Source: CAWUIH01 sp963922495
GTDB taxonomy: Bacteria; Pseudomonadota; Gammaproteobacteria; Coxiellales; Coxiellaceae
Direction: 5' to 3'
DNA length: 41,865 nucleotides
Assembly (NCBI GenBank): GCA_963922495.1
Contig: CAWUIH010000010.1
Coordinates: forward strand, 1-41,865
Position 1 is the stretch's first letter. Every line of letters starts with the position of its first letter. Under the pieces are notes generated by a model. It was not told where the DNA came from. It ran no database searches and saw only the letters and a list, made by a program, of their open reading frames with translations. Of this stretch, positions 1-7,333 are shown piece after piece. A program made the translations under genes and the position numbers.

Positions 1-11
1 CCGTTTATATT

Positions 12-1151
12 ATGGCAGATCAACCGGTTCCTGGTGATCGCATTTCAAACCCATCACGCAATCTCAAGGAGGCATTAAACTGCACCGAATGCAATAACAT
101 TAAGCAAGTTTACGTTTTATTAGGCTCGTACCAACCGACTAATTTTATCCACGACACGTGGTTCCCTCAAATGGTTCCGAGTTTCTCTGAAGACACTGAT
201 GCAATGGTGTTAGAGCTTCCAATAGATAACCATTTTTCAAGTACAAAGCGCATTACCAGTTGTTATTTGCAACTATTTATGCATAGACTTGACATGATTT
301 CGGGACATAGAGACCCAATATTTCAATTGATAGAAAACTATTATTCTAGACATGTACCATACTACTATGCTTTACCTAACGAAAATCAGCCGATTTTTGG
401 TAAAAATACAACAAAAAGATATAGAGATTCATTATATTACAGTTCTTGTTACAAAGAATTATTTACATTATATTCCAATAAGGAAATCCTCAACTCACTG
501 CGCTTTTATAATTTACTTTGGTTTGATCTTTTATGTTACACACTTAAATCTCTTCAAGCAGTTTATAAAGCAGAACTTAATAAGATTATCGAAATAGAAT
601 CTCTTGGAGAAAAAATTCTTGAGGTAGAAGAAAAATCCCAACAGTTTCTAACTACAGTAATTGGGAGCATCATTGAATATATCAAGGGTGATAATATAGA
701 TCTCCGCTTGCAAGTCACGGAGACAACAAAACAATTGGGCATCAAAAAAGCGTTAAAAATCCCCGAAAACCCTAATTTTGAAGTGTTTCGATATTGGTTA
801 GCTAATATAGCCTTCTACTTACTTACAGGAATTTTTGGTGCTTTGGCGTTTCATACCGTTACATGGCTGTATTATGGAAAACAAAATATGATATTTTTTC
901 CTTTCTTTGCAGAATCTACTAGAAAAATTTTCGCATTCAACAGAATTTGCCAAACAACTCAAAGCGTGGTCGAAAAATGCATCAGATTTAAGTCGACAAA
1001 CCCCGAACCCGTTTCTTTTCACAAGAGCAACGACACCACTCACAAGACCTATAGACGTCTAGCAACTGCACATAGGTTATTCAGACCTAAGTGTACTAGA
1101 AAAACAATTACTGGAGCACAGGACTACATGATTGCTCCTTGCGCCTCTTAA
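12..1151 (+). CDS. Unrecognised protein with one C-terminal membrane segment; likely frameshifted near its end
   Basis: I do not recognise a family. The first ~260 residues are soluble, rich in Tyr, Asn and Leu, and include a charged helical stretch around residues 185-215. One hydrophobic segment lies at about residues 262-289 and is followed by FFPFF. After codon 305 the reading frame becomes rich in Thr, Arg, His and Cys, while the +1 frame from base 925 stays open for 45 codons to TAG at 1060 and reads more like protein (FSHSTEFAKQLKAW...). A frameshift or sequencing error in the A5-T4 run at 923-931 is therefore suspected. The start is uncertain: only 11 bases precede the ATG, none an in-frame stop, so the gene may begin outside the window. 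The layout of long soluble part, single helix and short polar tail resembles the gene at 8552-9937. A secreted, membrane-anchored effector is possible but unproven. Confidence 0.5.
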   Translation: MADQPVPGDRISNPSRNLKEALNCTECNNIKQVYVLLGSYQPTNFIHDTWFPQMVPSFSEDTDAMVLELPIDNHFSSTKRITSCYLQLFMHRLDMISGHRDPIFQLIENYYSRHVPYYYALPNENQPIFGKNTTKRYRDSLYYSSCYKELFTLYSNKEILNSLRFYNLLWFDLLCYTLKSLQAVYKAELNKIIEIESLGEKILEVEEKSQQFLTTVIGSIIEYIKGDNIDLRLQVTETTKQLGIKKALKIPENPNFEVFRYWLANIAFYLLTGIFGALAFHTVTWLYYGKQNMIFFPFFAESTRKIFAFNRICQTTQSVVEKCIRFKSTNPEPVSFHKSNDTTHKTYRRLATAHRLFRPKCTRKTITGAQDYMIAPCAS

Positions 1152-1243
1152 AACCATAGAAGTCATTAAGTATACTGCTACCAATAGTATGAATAGCGAT
1201 CAACTTAGTCGATGATCATGTAGTTCGTTGGGTTCAATTCTCT

Positions 1244-1271
1244 TTGATCCAAAATAGTTCTCAAGTATACT
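1244..1271 (+). promoter_or_regulatory. Putative sigma-70 promoter of the glycosyltransferase gene
   Basis: TTGATC at 1244-1249 and TATACT at 1266-1271 are separated by 16 bases, about 70 bases before the GTG start at 1342. This is a consensus match only. Confidence 0.45.
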
Positions 1272-1341
1272 GAGTGAATACAGTAGCACTCCTATTTGGA
1301 TTCAAAAAAGACTATAAAAATCACCACTGCAAGGAAACAAC

Positions 1342-2619
1342 GTGGAATATATACTAACAACAACTGGCACGTCAGGTGACATATATCCTTTTATAGGACT
1401 TGCCAAGGAGCTTCTTAGACGTGGCCACAAGGTACATTTGCTTACATCGTCAGCGTATAAAAACGCAATTGAGCAACATGGCATCAACTTCTTTTCCATA
1501 TTGTCTGAAAAGCAGCACCTGGCAGCCTTGAACGATAATCGCATCAACCGCGCTAGTCGTAATATATCCGGTTTTAGCGACCATTTTATTTTACCTGCCA
1601 TGGAACCTGCTTATCATTTTATCAAGCAACACTATAAGCCGAATGAAACAGTATTAGTTTCACACGCGATGTTTTTAGGGGGTAAAATTGCCCAAGAAAA
1701 AATTGGTATCCCGTTAATCAGCATTCACCTCGCTCCGATTGGGCTTCGTTCTATCGAGCGACCCTCTCGCCACCCTGTCTTTCCATTACCACACATATTA
1801 CCCTACTGGTTAAAAAAACAAGCGATACTACTTTCTGACAATATTGTGGATCGACTCTTTAACCTATCTCGAATCAACCAATTTAGAAAAAGCATTGGTC
1901 TGGCACCGATAAAACACATTTTTCGTAATTGGATTTATGAAGCTGATAAGTTAGTAGGATTGTTTCCCAGTTGGTATGGTGGCCTACCGTCGGACTGGCA
2001 ATACGATATGCAATTGACCACGTTTCCTTTATTTAACCCCATATTGTCTAACGAAATACCAAGAAACTTAAAAGATTTTTGTAAAAAAGCAAAAACCATT
2101 GTCATATTTACTGCAGGTTCTGGAATGCCATTTGCAAACCGCTTTTTTGAAGAAGCAATAAAAGCGTGCAAGCTACTCAATTGCCACGGAATTTTATTAA
2201 GCCGTTACCGCCAACAAATCCCCGCAACCATTCCTGACAATATTTTTCATCTTGATTATTTGTCGATGCAATCACTACTATCGATGGCCACAGCAATCGT
2301 GCATTTTGGAGGTATCGGCACTGCATCACAAGCCTTAGCACAAGGAGTGCCGCAATTGATAGTGCCGAATATTGGTGATCAGTTTGATAATGCACTCCGA
2401 CTGCGCCAAACAGGCACGGCTATGGAATTAAGTCAATCGCGCTTCAAAGCGAAAATCGTAGCCAAACAACTCGAGCAATTGCTGAGTTCTCCACGCATCA
2501 AAAGCTACTGTCAAAAATACGCAGCCCTACTCAGCAAAGAAAACCCATTGGGAAAAAGCTGTGATGCCATTGAATCACTGACCATACAACAAGAACAAGA
2601 AGCTACTCTTGCTCAGTAA
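1342..2619 (+). CDS. GT1-family (UGT/MGT-like) glycosyltransferase
   Basis: This 425-residue protein has the two-domain GT-B layout of family 1 glycosyltransferases, which move a sugar from a nucleotide donor to a small lipid-like or phenolic acceptor. The N-terminal acceptor domain opens with TTGTSGDIYPFIGLAKEL, the usual GD(V/I)xP(F/L)xxLA motif. The C-terminal donor domain carries FGGIGTASQALAQGVPQ followed by P-N-I-G-D-Q at about residues 320-345, matching the GGxGTxxxAL...DQ signature in which the final D-Q contacts the donor sugar. No signal peptide or membrane segment is seen, so it should be cytosolic or membrane-peripheral. The start is GTG with AAGGA eight bases upstream. Its last 17 bases overlap the convergent transporter gene. 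The acceptor cannot be read from sequence; sterol, macrolide or glycolipid are all possible. Confidence 0.85.
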   Translation: MEYILTTTGTSGDIYPFIGLAKELLRRGHKVHLLTSSAYKNAIEQHGINFFSILSEKQHLAALNDNRINRASRNISGFSDHFILPAMEPAYHFIKQHYKPNETVLVSHAMFLGGKIAQEKIGIPLISIHLAPIGLRSIERPSRHPVFPLPHILPYWLKKQAILLSDNIVDRLFNLSRINQFRKSIGLAPIKHIFRNWIYEADKLVGLFPSWYGGLPSDWQYDMQLTTFPLFNPILSNEIPRNLKDFCKKAKTIVIFTAGSGMPFANRFFEEAIKACKLLNCHGILLSRYRQQIPATIPDNIFHLDYLSMQSLLSMATAIVHFGGIGTASQALAQGVPQLIVPNIGDQFDNALRLRQTGTAMELSQSRFKAKIVAKQLEQLLSSPRIKSYCQKYAALLSKENPLGKSCDAIESLTIQQEQEATLAQ

Positions 2620-4099
2620 GCGCTTCATCTGGCACAGAGGCAACCAAACGCCTCACAAACGGAGTAATCACCAACATCACCATAGCAACTGCAAATATAC
2701 TCCATCCTAAGATACTAAAAGCATGACTGTAGGAAGGATTGGTGACAATTGGGTTGGTACTTCCAGAAGTACCCGCGGCATAGTTGGAAAAGTAACTTGC
2801 CAATACTGCCGCAACACCGGTATTCAATAATACGCTCCCCATATAAAAACTTTGTTGCTTTCGCGGCACTAACTGGCCCACGATCGAGTATCCCACCGGG
2901 CTGATAAGTAGCTCAGCAATTGCCTGAAGCACATAAGTAAGAAATAACCAAACAAAAGGCATCAAACCATGATGACCCGACTTAATACCTAAAGGTAAAA
3001 TGAGCATTCCAAGCGCACTTAAAAATAAGCCGATGGTATATTGCACTGGCACTGCTGTAGAAGTCGAACCTTGCTTTCTTCGGGCCATCGATGCAAATAG
3101 AGCCGCCAAAATTGGCCCACCAATGACAATAGCGATACTATTAATATTCTGAATCCAACCAGGCGCAATTTGCCAACCCCAAATATGTAAATTCACATTA
3201 TATTTTGCAAAAAAGGTCAAACTCATTGGTGCTAATTGGTAGGTAACCCAAAAGATTTGCGCGCTGAGCAGTAAAATCAAAAAAGCAAATAATTTCTTAC
3301 GTTCCGCACCACGGCAGCGCCAAGCATTGAAGAATAGCAACAAGGCAACAATGCCTCCGACAGTTAGAATAAGGATATCGCTGACTTCCGCATGGCGCAA
3401 TAGCACATTCAGTAACGCAACCAAAACAAATACGATGCCTAAACCCAGTAAAAAACGAATGCGCTTCTGAGACTTAGAAAGGAAGCTGAGTATTGTCTCT
3501 CTGTCACGCATATGCGACCAGCGTGAAACTAAAATAATGAGTGCAATCACATTGAACACCGCAGTAATACCAAACAATAAAGCATAATTGATATGTAACT
3601 GGAAATATCCAGCCAACACAAAGCCAAAAATAAATCCGATATTCATGCCGCTATAATTCCAGAAAAAAGCAGATTGACGACGACTGACTTCTTTTGCAGC
3701 AAACAACTGTGACAATAACATATTCAAGCAAGTTACCATTGTGCCTGTTCCAATCAACATACAAGCTAAGCCCCAGTAAAGTGCAACTGTGGAACTGAGT
3801 GCCAAGAACACGCAACCGATCAACTGAAATATGACACCCACCACCACCAGCATTCGATAGCTAAATATTCGCCCACCTAAGTAGCCAGATAAGAGATGCA
3901 ACGCGAAATTGTAAGCGAAATAGACACCAGTCAGTGTATTAGCCTGTGCTGTTGTCATATGGAGCTGGTCGTGCATGAATAACACTAAACCGGCAAATAA
4001 AACCGCAAAGCTAATTGTGGAAAAAACTTGTGTAAAATATAAAGAACCGAATCCCTTTGGCATCCATCTCGAGTTTTGGATAGTCATCATATCAGTCAT
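2603..4099 (-). CDS. POT/PTR2-like MFS transporter
   Basis: This 498-residue integral membrane protein has about 14 hydrophobic segments in the arrangement of proton-dependent oligopeptide transporters. FFWNYSGMNIG at residues 145-155 resembles the PTR2 signature (FYxxINxG) in the fifth helix. The first helix (residues 20-42, TQVFSTISFAV...) lacks the ExxER(F/Y) proton-coupling motif of classical di/tripeptide permeases, so substrate or coupling may differ. It probably imports peptides or amino acid derivatives across the inner membrane, which suits an organism fed by host protein. The start ATG has GAGG about ten bases upstream. The palindromic element at 4120-4278 begins only 20 bases upstream of the start, so the message must start in or run through it. 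The gene converges on the glycosyltransferase with a 17-base overlap. Confidence 0.8.
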   Translation of the reverse strand: MTDMMTIQNSRWMPKGFGSLYFTQVFSTISFAVLFAGLVLFMHDQLHMTTAQANTLTGVYFAYNFALHLLSGYLGGRIFSYRMLVVVGVIFQLIGCVFLALSSTVALYWGLACMLIGTGTMVTCLNMLLSQLFAAKEVSRRQSAFFWNYSGMNIGFIFGFVLAGYFQLHINYALLFGITAVFNVIALIILVSRWSHMRDRETILSFLSKSQKRIRFLLGLGIVFVLVALLNVLLRHAEVSDILILTVGGIVALLLFFNAWRCRGAERKKLFAFLILLLSAQIFWVTYQLAPMSLTFFAKYNVNLHIWGWQIAPGWIQNINSIAIVIGGPILAALFASMARRKQGSTSTAVPVQYTIGLFLSALGMLILPLGIKSGHHGLMPFVWLFLTYVLQAIAELLISPVGYSIVGQLVPRKQQSFYMGSVLLNTGVAAVLASYFSNYAAGTSGSTNPIVTNPSYSHAFSILGWSIFAVAMVMLVITPFVRRLVASVPDEALTEQE

Positions 4100-4119
4100 C
4101 TTGGCAAGCCTCTATATAC

Positions 4120-4278
4120 CTAGAAAAAACAGTTGGATCACGATTTCTGGAATACCCTCTTGATTCATCTCACCATATGGAATGCTTCTTATCCCAATAA
4201 GGTGATGTCAAAAATTTTTATTATGTGATCTCAATCAACCTATTACACCATTTAATCACACTCAACTGTTTTTTCTAG
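4120..4278 (+). mobile_element. MITE-like palindromic repeat element, copy 1
   Basis: The ends form a perfect 16-bp inverted repeat, CTAGAAAAAACAGTTG (4120-4135) against CAACTGTTTTTTCTAG (4263-4278). Both arms also carry TTGATT 24 bases inside the terminal repeat, and the centre holds CTTAT-CCCA-ATAAG (4188-4201), so the whole unit is an imperfect palindrome able to fold into one long hairpin. It encodes no protein. A diverged copy lies at 34540-34671 in the opposite orientation. TATA sequences flank both ends and could be a target duplication, but this is weak. The unit looks like a non-autonomous miniature element; I cannot assign it to a named family. Confidence 0.75.
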
Positions 4279-4502
4279 TATAAATCATTTTCGTCACTAA
4301 ACTCTTGATTATATCAGATATACAATTATTTTCCAGATATTTATTACTCAAAGAATTGCTAAAGCCCCCCCCGACTTAGAGACTTACACTCTATCATGAT
4401 ATAAATTAAAATCTTAAGCGGATATTCAAAATCCTCTTTAACTTATTGGCTTATATAGAGCGGTAAAAGATAATTCTAATCGATTAAGAAGTATGGATCG
4501 AT

Positions 4503-4579
4503 TGGGGTGGACGATGGGACTTGAACCCACGACAACTGGAATCACAATCCAGGGCTCTACCAACTGAGCTACGCCCACC
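4503..4579 (-). tRNA. tRNA-His (GTG anticodon)
   Basis: Read on the minus strand, the sequence folds as a cloverleaf with acceptor GTGGGCG paired to CGTCCAC (one G-U), D-loop AGCTCAGTTGGTAGAGC, anticodon loop TTGTGAT and T-arm GTGGGTTCAAGTCCCAT. A G precedes the acceptor (base -1 at 4579) opposite discriminator C, the histidine identity pair. The 3' CCA is encoded at 4503-4505. Confidence 0.97.
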
Positions 4580-4610
4580 ACAAAGGCTCCGCGTCTAAAC
4601 AGAATGCGCT

Positions 4611-4639
4611 AGTTTACGCGCCTACAACACTTTTGTCGA
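4611..4639 (-). promoter_or_regulatory. Putative promoter of tRNA-His
   Basis: On the minus strand TCGACA (4639-4634) and TAAACT (4616-4611) are 17 bases apart, about 30 bases before the tRNA 5' end. The run after the -10, AGCGCATTC, is not a clear discriminator. Confidence 0.45.
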
Positions 4640-4745
4640 GACTCTCAACGCACTTGAAAACAACACTGTTGCACGTAAGACAAGAATTTCGCCATTTAAT
4701 CCTGCAATGTCAATATAAACCGCAGTATCCTGAGCAGCGTTGCAG

Positions 4746-4774
4746 TTGACGCGTCACCTTAGCAACAGTATGAT
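4746..4774 (+). promoter_or_regulatory. Strong promoter of tRNA-Pro
   Basis: TTGACG (4746-4751) and TATGAT (4769-4774) are spaced exactly 17 bases apart, with the expected start point about 12 bases before the tRNA. Each hexamer differs from consensus at one position. Confidence 0.8.
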
Positions 4775-4792
4775 GCCTTCCTTATCAGAAAA

Positions 4793-4866
4793 CGGGGTAT
4801 AGCGCAGCCTGGTAGCGCGCCTGCTTTGGGAGCAGGATGTCGGGGGTTCAAATCCCTCTACCCCGA
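4793..4866 (+). tRNA. tRNA-Pro (TGG anticodon)
   Basis: The acceptor stem CGGGGTA pairs with TACCCCG, the D-arm is GCGCAGCCTGGTAGCGC, the anticodon loop is TTTGGGA and the T-arm is GGGGGTTCAAATCCCTC. The C1-G72 pair and discriminator A are typical for tRNA-Pro. Unlike the other three tRNAs here, the 3' end is not followed by CCA (the next bases are TCA), so CCA must be added by nucleotidyltransferase. Confidence 0.96.
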
Positions 4867-4968
4867 TCACAACACTATCGCATTAAATTCTCGCCTAAAA
4901 CAAATCCGGTAAAAAAATTAGAGTTCACAGTTGGTGACTGATAACAGTGGCGATTGAATCAAATGAAT

Positions 4969-5265
4969 TTATGGAGAAATCGATGATTCCGATAATTCCG
5001 TACTTACAGTGGATGGTGTTGCTATCTCCTCTGTTCCATTAAACAAGCGAAAGCGATAATTTCGCACACATGCACCAATTGGAGAAAAATAGATACCAGT
5101 AAATATTAGAGCACATGCGGCGATCACCGGGAAGCTCAAAGTATTCTGATCAGTATTTTCTGATATCAGCAGCAACAAGAGAGCAGCCATAGTTAGAGAA
5201 AATAACGAAAAATATTTTTCTGCTTCTTCTAGTTGCTCTAGGTAATGATCGTCTACATCTGTCAT
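4969..5265 (-). CDS. Small two-helix membrane protein, unknown
   Basis: This is a 98-residue protein with no family I recognise. An acidic N-terminus (MTDVDDHYLEQLEEAEKYF) leads into two hydrophobic segments at about residues 19-36 and 45-66. A basic YRFRLF follows, then a Ser/Thr/Glu-rich tail that ends the protein. The start ATG has a weak GAG about eight bases upstream. It stands alone, divergent from another small two-helix protein (5579-5977), in a pocket between tRNA-Pro and tRNA-Arg. The overall plan of acidic head, hairpin of two helices and polar tail is shared with that neighbour, but I see no clear sequence similarity. It could be an inner-membrane protein or a secreted membrane-inserting protein. 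Confidence 0.5.
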   Translation of the reverse strand: MTDVDDHYLEQLEEAEKYFSLFSLTMAALLLLLISENTDQNTLSFPVIAACALIFTGIYFSPIGACVRNYRFRLFNGTEEIATPSTVSTELSESSISP

Positions 5266-5578
5266 ACTTGTGCTCTATTGTGTAACTTTCAAATTATATT
5301 GCGCTAATCAGATTAAAAAAATATTAAATTATCAAAAAAATATCTTTACGTATGTGGATCGCCTCCCGATTCTCCCTCAGCATCACTGTGAACTTTATCA
5401 ACAACAACAGCATGCGTTATAATTTCTTGAGTGTTAGGCTTGACGAGTGAACATATTTTCCTTAATTAGTTACTGGTAATTTTATCGATAGTCCATCAAC
5501 CGTTTTTCTATGTTTTTTTAATATTTTTTTAATCACCAAGCAGCACAATGAAGATTGAGTTAAAAAATGGAGAGAAAT
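5266..5578. other. Intergenic region between two divergent small membrane genes
   Basis: This is AT-rich non-coding sequence with several A and T tracts. TTGACG occurs at about 5443, but no good -10 follows at the right distance. I see no RNA gene, repeat or terminator. Confidence 0.5.
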
Positions 5579-5977
5579 ATGCTGAACTCAGGCCCTGAAT
5601 CTCAAGTAATGGCATTTTTAGAGCAACCACCTCTAGAAATGGTGGAGAGAATGGAAAGGGTTGCGGCATATATAGTAGTTGCCGTAGCAAAACTCCTTGG
5701 AGCGATACTCGTGACATCGGGCGCACTCCGTCGTCCATATTCTGACAATCAATCTGTGATTGTCATGTATTCGATGGGTGGGGTAATTATCGCTCTTAGT
5801 ACTATCGCTCTTATCCTATTAGTCCGCAATGACTGTTGTGAGGAACAACCTAATCAATCAAGAATGTTCCGACAACAAGAAGATCAAAAAACCGCTCTCC
5901 TAGTGGGAAACGAAGCAGTTGATGATCCTGAGCAAGATACGCAGCAAAGAGGCATCTGCAGCCTCCCATGCTTCTGA
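5579..5977 (+). CDS. Small two-helix membrane protein with juxtamembrane cysteines, unknown
   Basis: The protein has 132 residues from the ATG at 5579; another ATG lies in frame at 5567. The later start is preferred because GGAGAG sits at 5569-5574, correctly placed for it, while nothing suitable precedes 5567. Two hydrophobic segments lie at about residues 28-48 and 60-82. The second is followed immediately by RNDCCEEQ, and the protein ends in CSLPCF, so four of its cysteines are next to the membrane or at the extreme C-terminus. The C-terminal ~45 residues are polar and rich in Gln, Asp and Glu. No family is recognised. Cysteines placed this way are typical of S-acylated proteins in eukaryotic hosts, but in a bacterial cytoplasm they would have no such role, so secretion is only a hypothesis. 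Confidence 0.5.
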   Translation: MLNSGPESQVMAFLEQPPLEMVERMERVAAYIVVAVAKLLGAILVTSGALRRPYSDNQSVIVMYSMGGVIIALSTIALILLVRNDCCEEQPNQSRMFRQQEDQKTALLVGNEAVDDPEQDTQQRGICSLPCF

Positions 5978-6306
5978 ATATAACACGAGGAAACAAATAT
6001 AACCCACAGTTCATGTCCGATAAATTTTTTTGGAGACAATGACCTGATGCATCAAGCCATTTATCGAAAACTGGTGCGACTTTGGTATTATCGCACTGGC
6101 TATTCATCTTGTAAATCGAAATGCAAGCAGGAAATCTCACACCTAATTCCTAAATGAATTAGCAAGTTTCTGATCAAACCACCTTGCCGAGCTATATTTA
6201 ATTTCACCACGAATACCGAATTTTTTATATTCTAACAGATTTTTAAAGAAATCGAGCAGGTGCGCTATACGTCAAGTGTTACAAGGTGCTAAATACCAAT
6301 TATATT
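5978..6306. other. Intergenic region upstream of the tRNA-Arg 3' end; no gene seen
   Basis: No convincing coding sequence is present. A 36-codon reading frame from an ATG near 6047 lacks a properly spaced ribosome site and does not look like protein. No hairpin with a T-tract marks the end of tRNA-Arg. Confidence 0.45.
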
Positions 6307-6383
6307 TGGTACGCCCGGCAGGACTCGAACCTGCTACCCTCGGCTTAGAAGGCCGATGCTCTATCCAGATGAGCTACGGGCGC
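6307..6383 (-). tRNA. tRNA-Arg (TCT anticodon)
   Basis: On the minus strand the acceptor GCGCCCG pairs with CGGGCGT (a terminal G-U pair), the D-arm is AGCTCATCTGGATAGAGC, the anticodon loop is CTTCTAA and the T-arm is GCAGGTTCGAGTCCTGC. The discriminator is A and CCA is encoded. It reads AGA and AGG codons, which are frequent in the unrecognised genes of this window. Confidence 0.97.
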
Positions 6384-6394
6384 TCTTGGTTGAA

Positions 6395-6422
6395 AACATA
6401 CCACAATGCAGTTAAAAAGCAA
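6395..6422 (-). promoter_or_regulatory. Putative extended -10 promoter of tRNA-Arg
   Basis: On the minus strand TTGCTT (6422-6417) is followed after 16 bases by TATGTT (6400-6395), with TGG directly upstream of the -10, an extended -10 element. The tRNA begins 11 bases beyond the -10. Confidence 0.5.
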
Positions 6423-6511
6423 TTTCAGTTTAACGGCTAACAGCAAGTCACCATCTTTGATGAAATTCGGTTACAATGTTTTGACTAACTACAACTCATC
6501 CTGGAACCAGA

Positions 6512-7333
6512 GTGACTACATTAGAGAACACAATTACAGAAGCTTTTGAAAATAGAGCACAATATTCTTCAAAAAATACCCCGAATGAAATTCTTTCTGC
6601 GATTGAGGAAGTGATTACGAAGCTGAATGCAGGCACACTGCGCGTTGCAGCAAAAAATGGGGGAAATTGGATCGTTAATCAATGGATTAAACAAGCTATT
6701 TTATTATATTTTAAGACTCATGATAACGAAATTATTGGTGCAGGGTATACACATTTTTTCGATAAAGTACCACTTAAATTCAATAGAGATCCCAACGCAT
6801 TAACACAATCGGGCGTTCGCGTAGTGCCACCTGCCGTTGCTCGCAGCGGTGCATTTATCGGAGCAAATACGGTTTTAATGCCAAGTTACGTGAATATTGG
6901 CGCCTATATCGATACCGGCACCATGGTAGACACCTGGGCCACCGTGGGCTCGTGCGCGCAAATCGGTAAAAATGTCCACCTCTCTGGAGGCGTCGGTATC
7001 GGAGGTGTTTTAGAACCTTTACAGGCTAATCCAACTATTATCGAAGATAATTGCTTTATTGGAGCGCGCTCTGAAATAGTCGAGGGTGTCATTGTTGAGA
7101 GCGGCGCTGTGGTATCAATGGGAGTTTATATTAGTCAAAGCACGCCCATTTACAATCGCCATACCCAAAAAATTAGCTACGGACGCATACCAGCAGGCAG
7201 CGTCGTCATTCCAGGAACATTGCCCTCAAAAGACGGTACTCACAGCACCTATGCTGTAATTATCGTAAAACAAGTGGATGAAAAAACGCGTAGTAAAGTT
7301 TCGTTAAATGAATTATTGAGGCCTGAATCATGA
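6512..7333 (+). CDS. dapD: Tetrahydrodipicolinate N-succinyltransferase
   Basis: DapD transfers a succinyl group from succinyl-CoA to tetrahydrodipicolinate in the succinylase branch of diaminopimelate and lysine synthesis, in the cytosol. The 273 residues match the usual length. An N-terminal helical domain (about residues 1-100) precedes a left-handed beta-helix built of hexapeptide repeats (about 105-235; SGAFIGANTVLMPSYVNIGA, GGVGIGGVLEPLQA, CFIGARSEIVEGVIV). A C-terminal extension ends the protein. The family works as a trimer with active sites between subunits. The start is GTG at 6512, which gives the normal N-terminus (TLENTITEAFENRA) but has only a weak CTGGA ribosome site. The stop overlaps the start of dapE as ATGA, so the two genes are translationally coupled. 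Confidence 0.96.
   Translation: MTTLENTITEAFENRAQYSSKNTPNEILSAIEEVITKLNAGTLRVAAKNGGNWIVNQWIKQAILLYFKTHDNEIIGAGYTHFFDKVPLKFNRDPNALTQSGVRVVPPAVARSGAFIGANTVLMPSYVNIGAYIDTGTMVDTWATVGSCAQIGKNVHLSGGVGIGGVLEPLQANPTIIEDNCFIGARSEIVEGVIVESGAVVSMGVYISQSTPIYNRHTQKISYGRIPAGSVVIPGTLPSKDGTHSTYAVIIVKQVDEKTRSKVSLNELLRPES

Noticed and set aside
4365..4372. Run of eight C in AT-rich intergenic DNA, considered as a phase-variable tract
   Set aside because: It is not inside a gene, and no promoter elements are spaced around it, so there is no support for a switching role.
5850..6140. 96-codon reading frame antisense to the small membrane protein at 5579-5977
   Set aside because: It lacks a ribosome site and runs against a gene with a good start; the translation is not protein-like.
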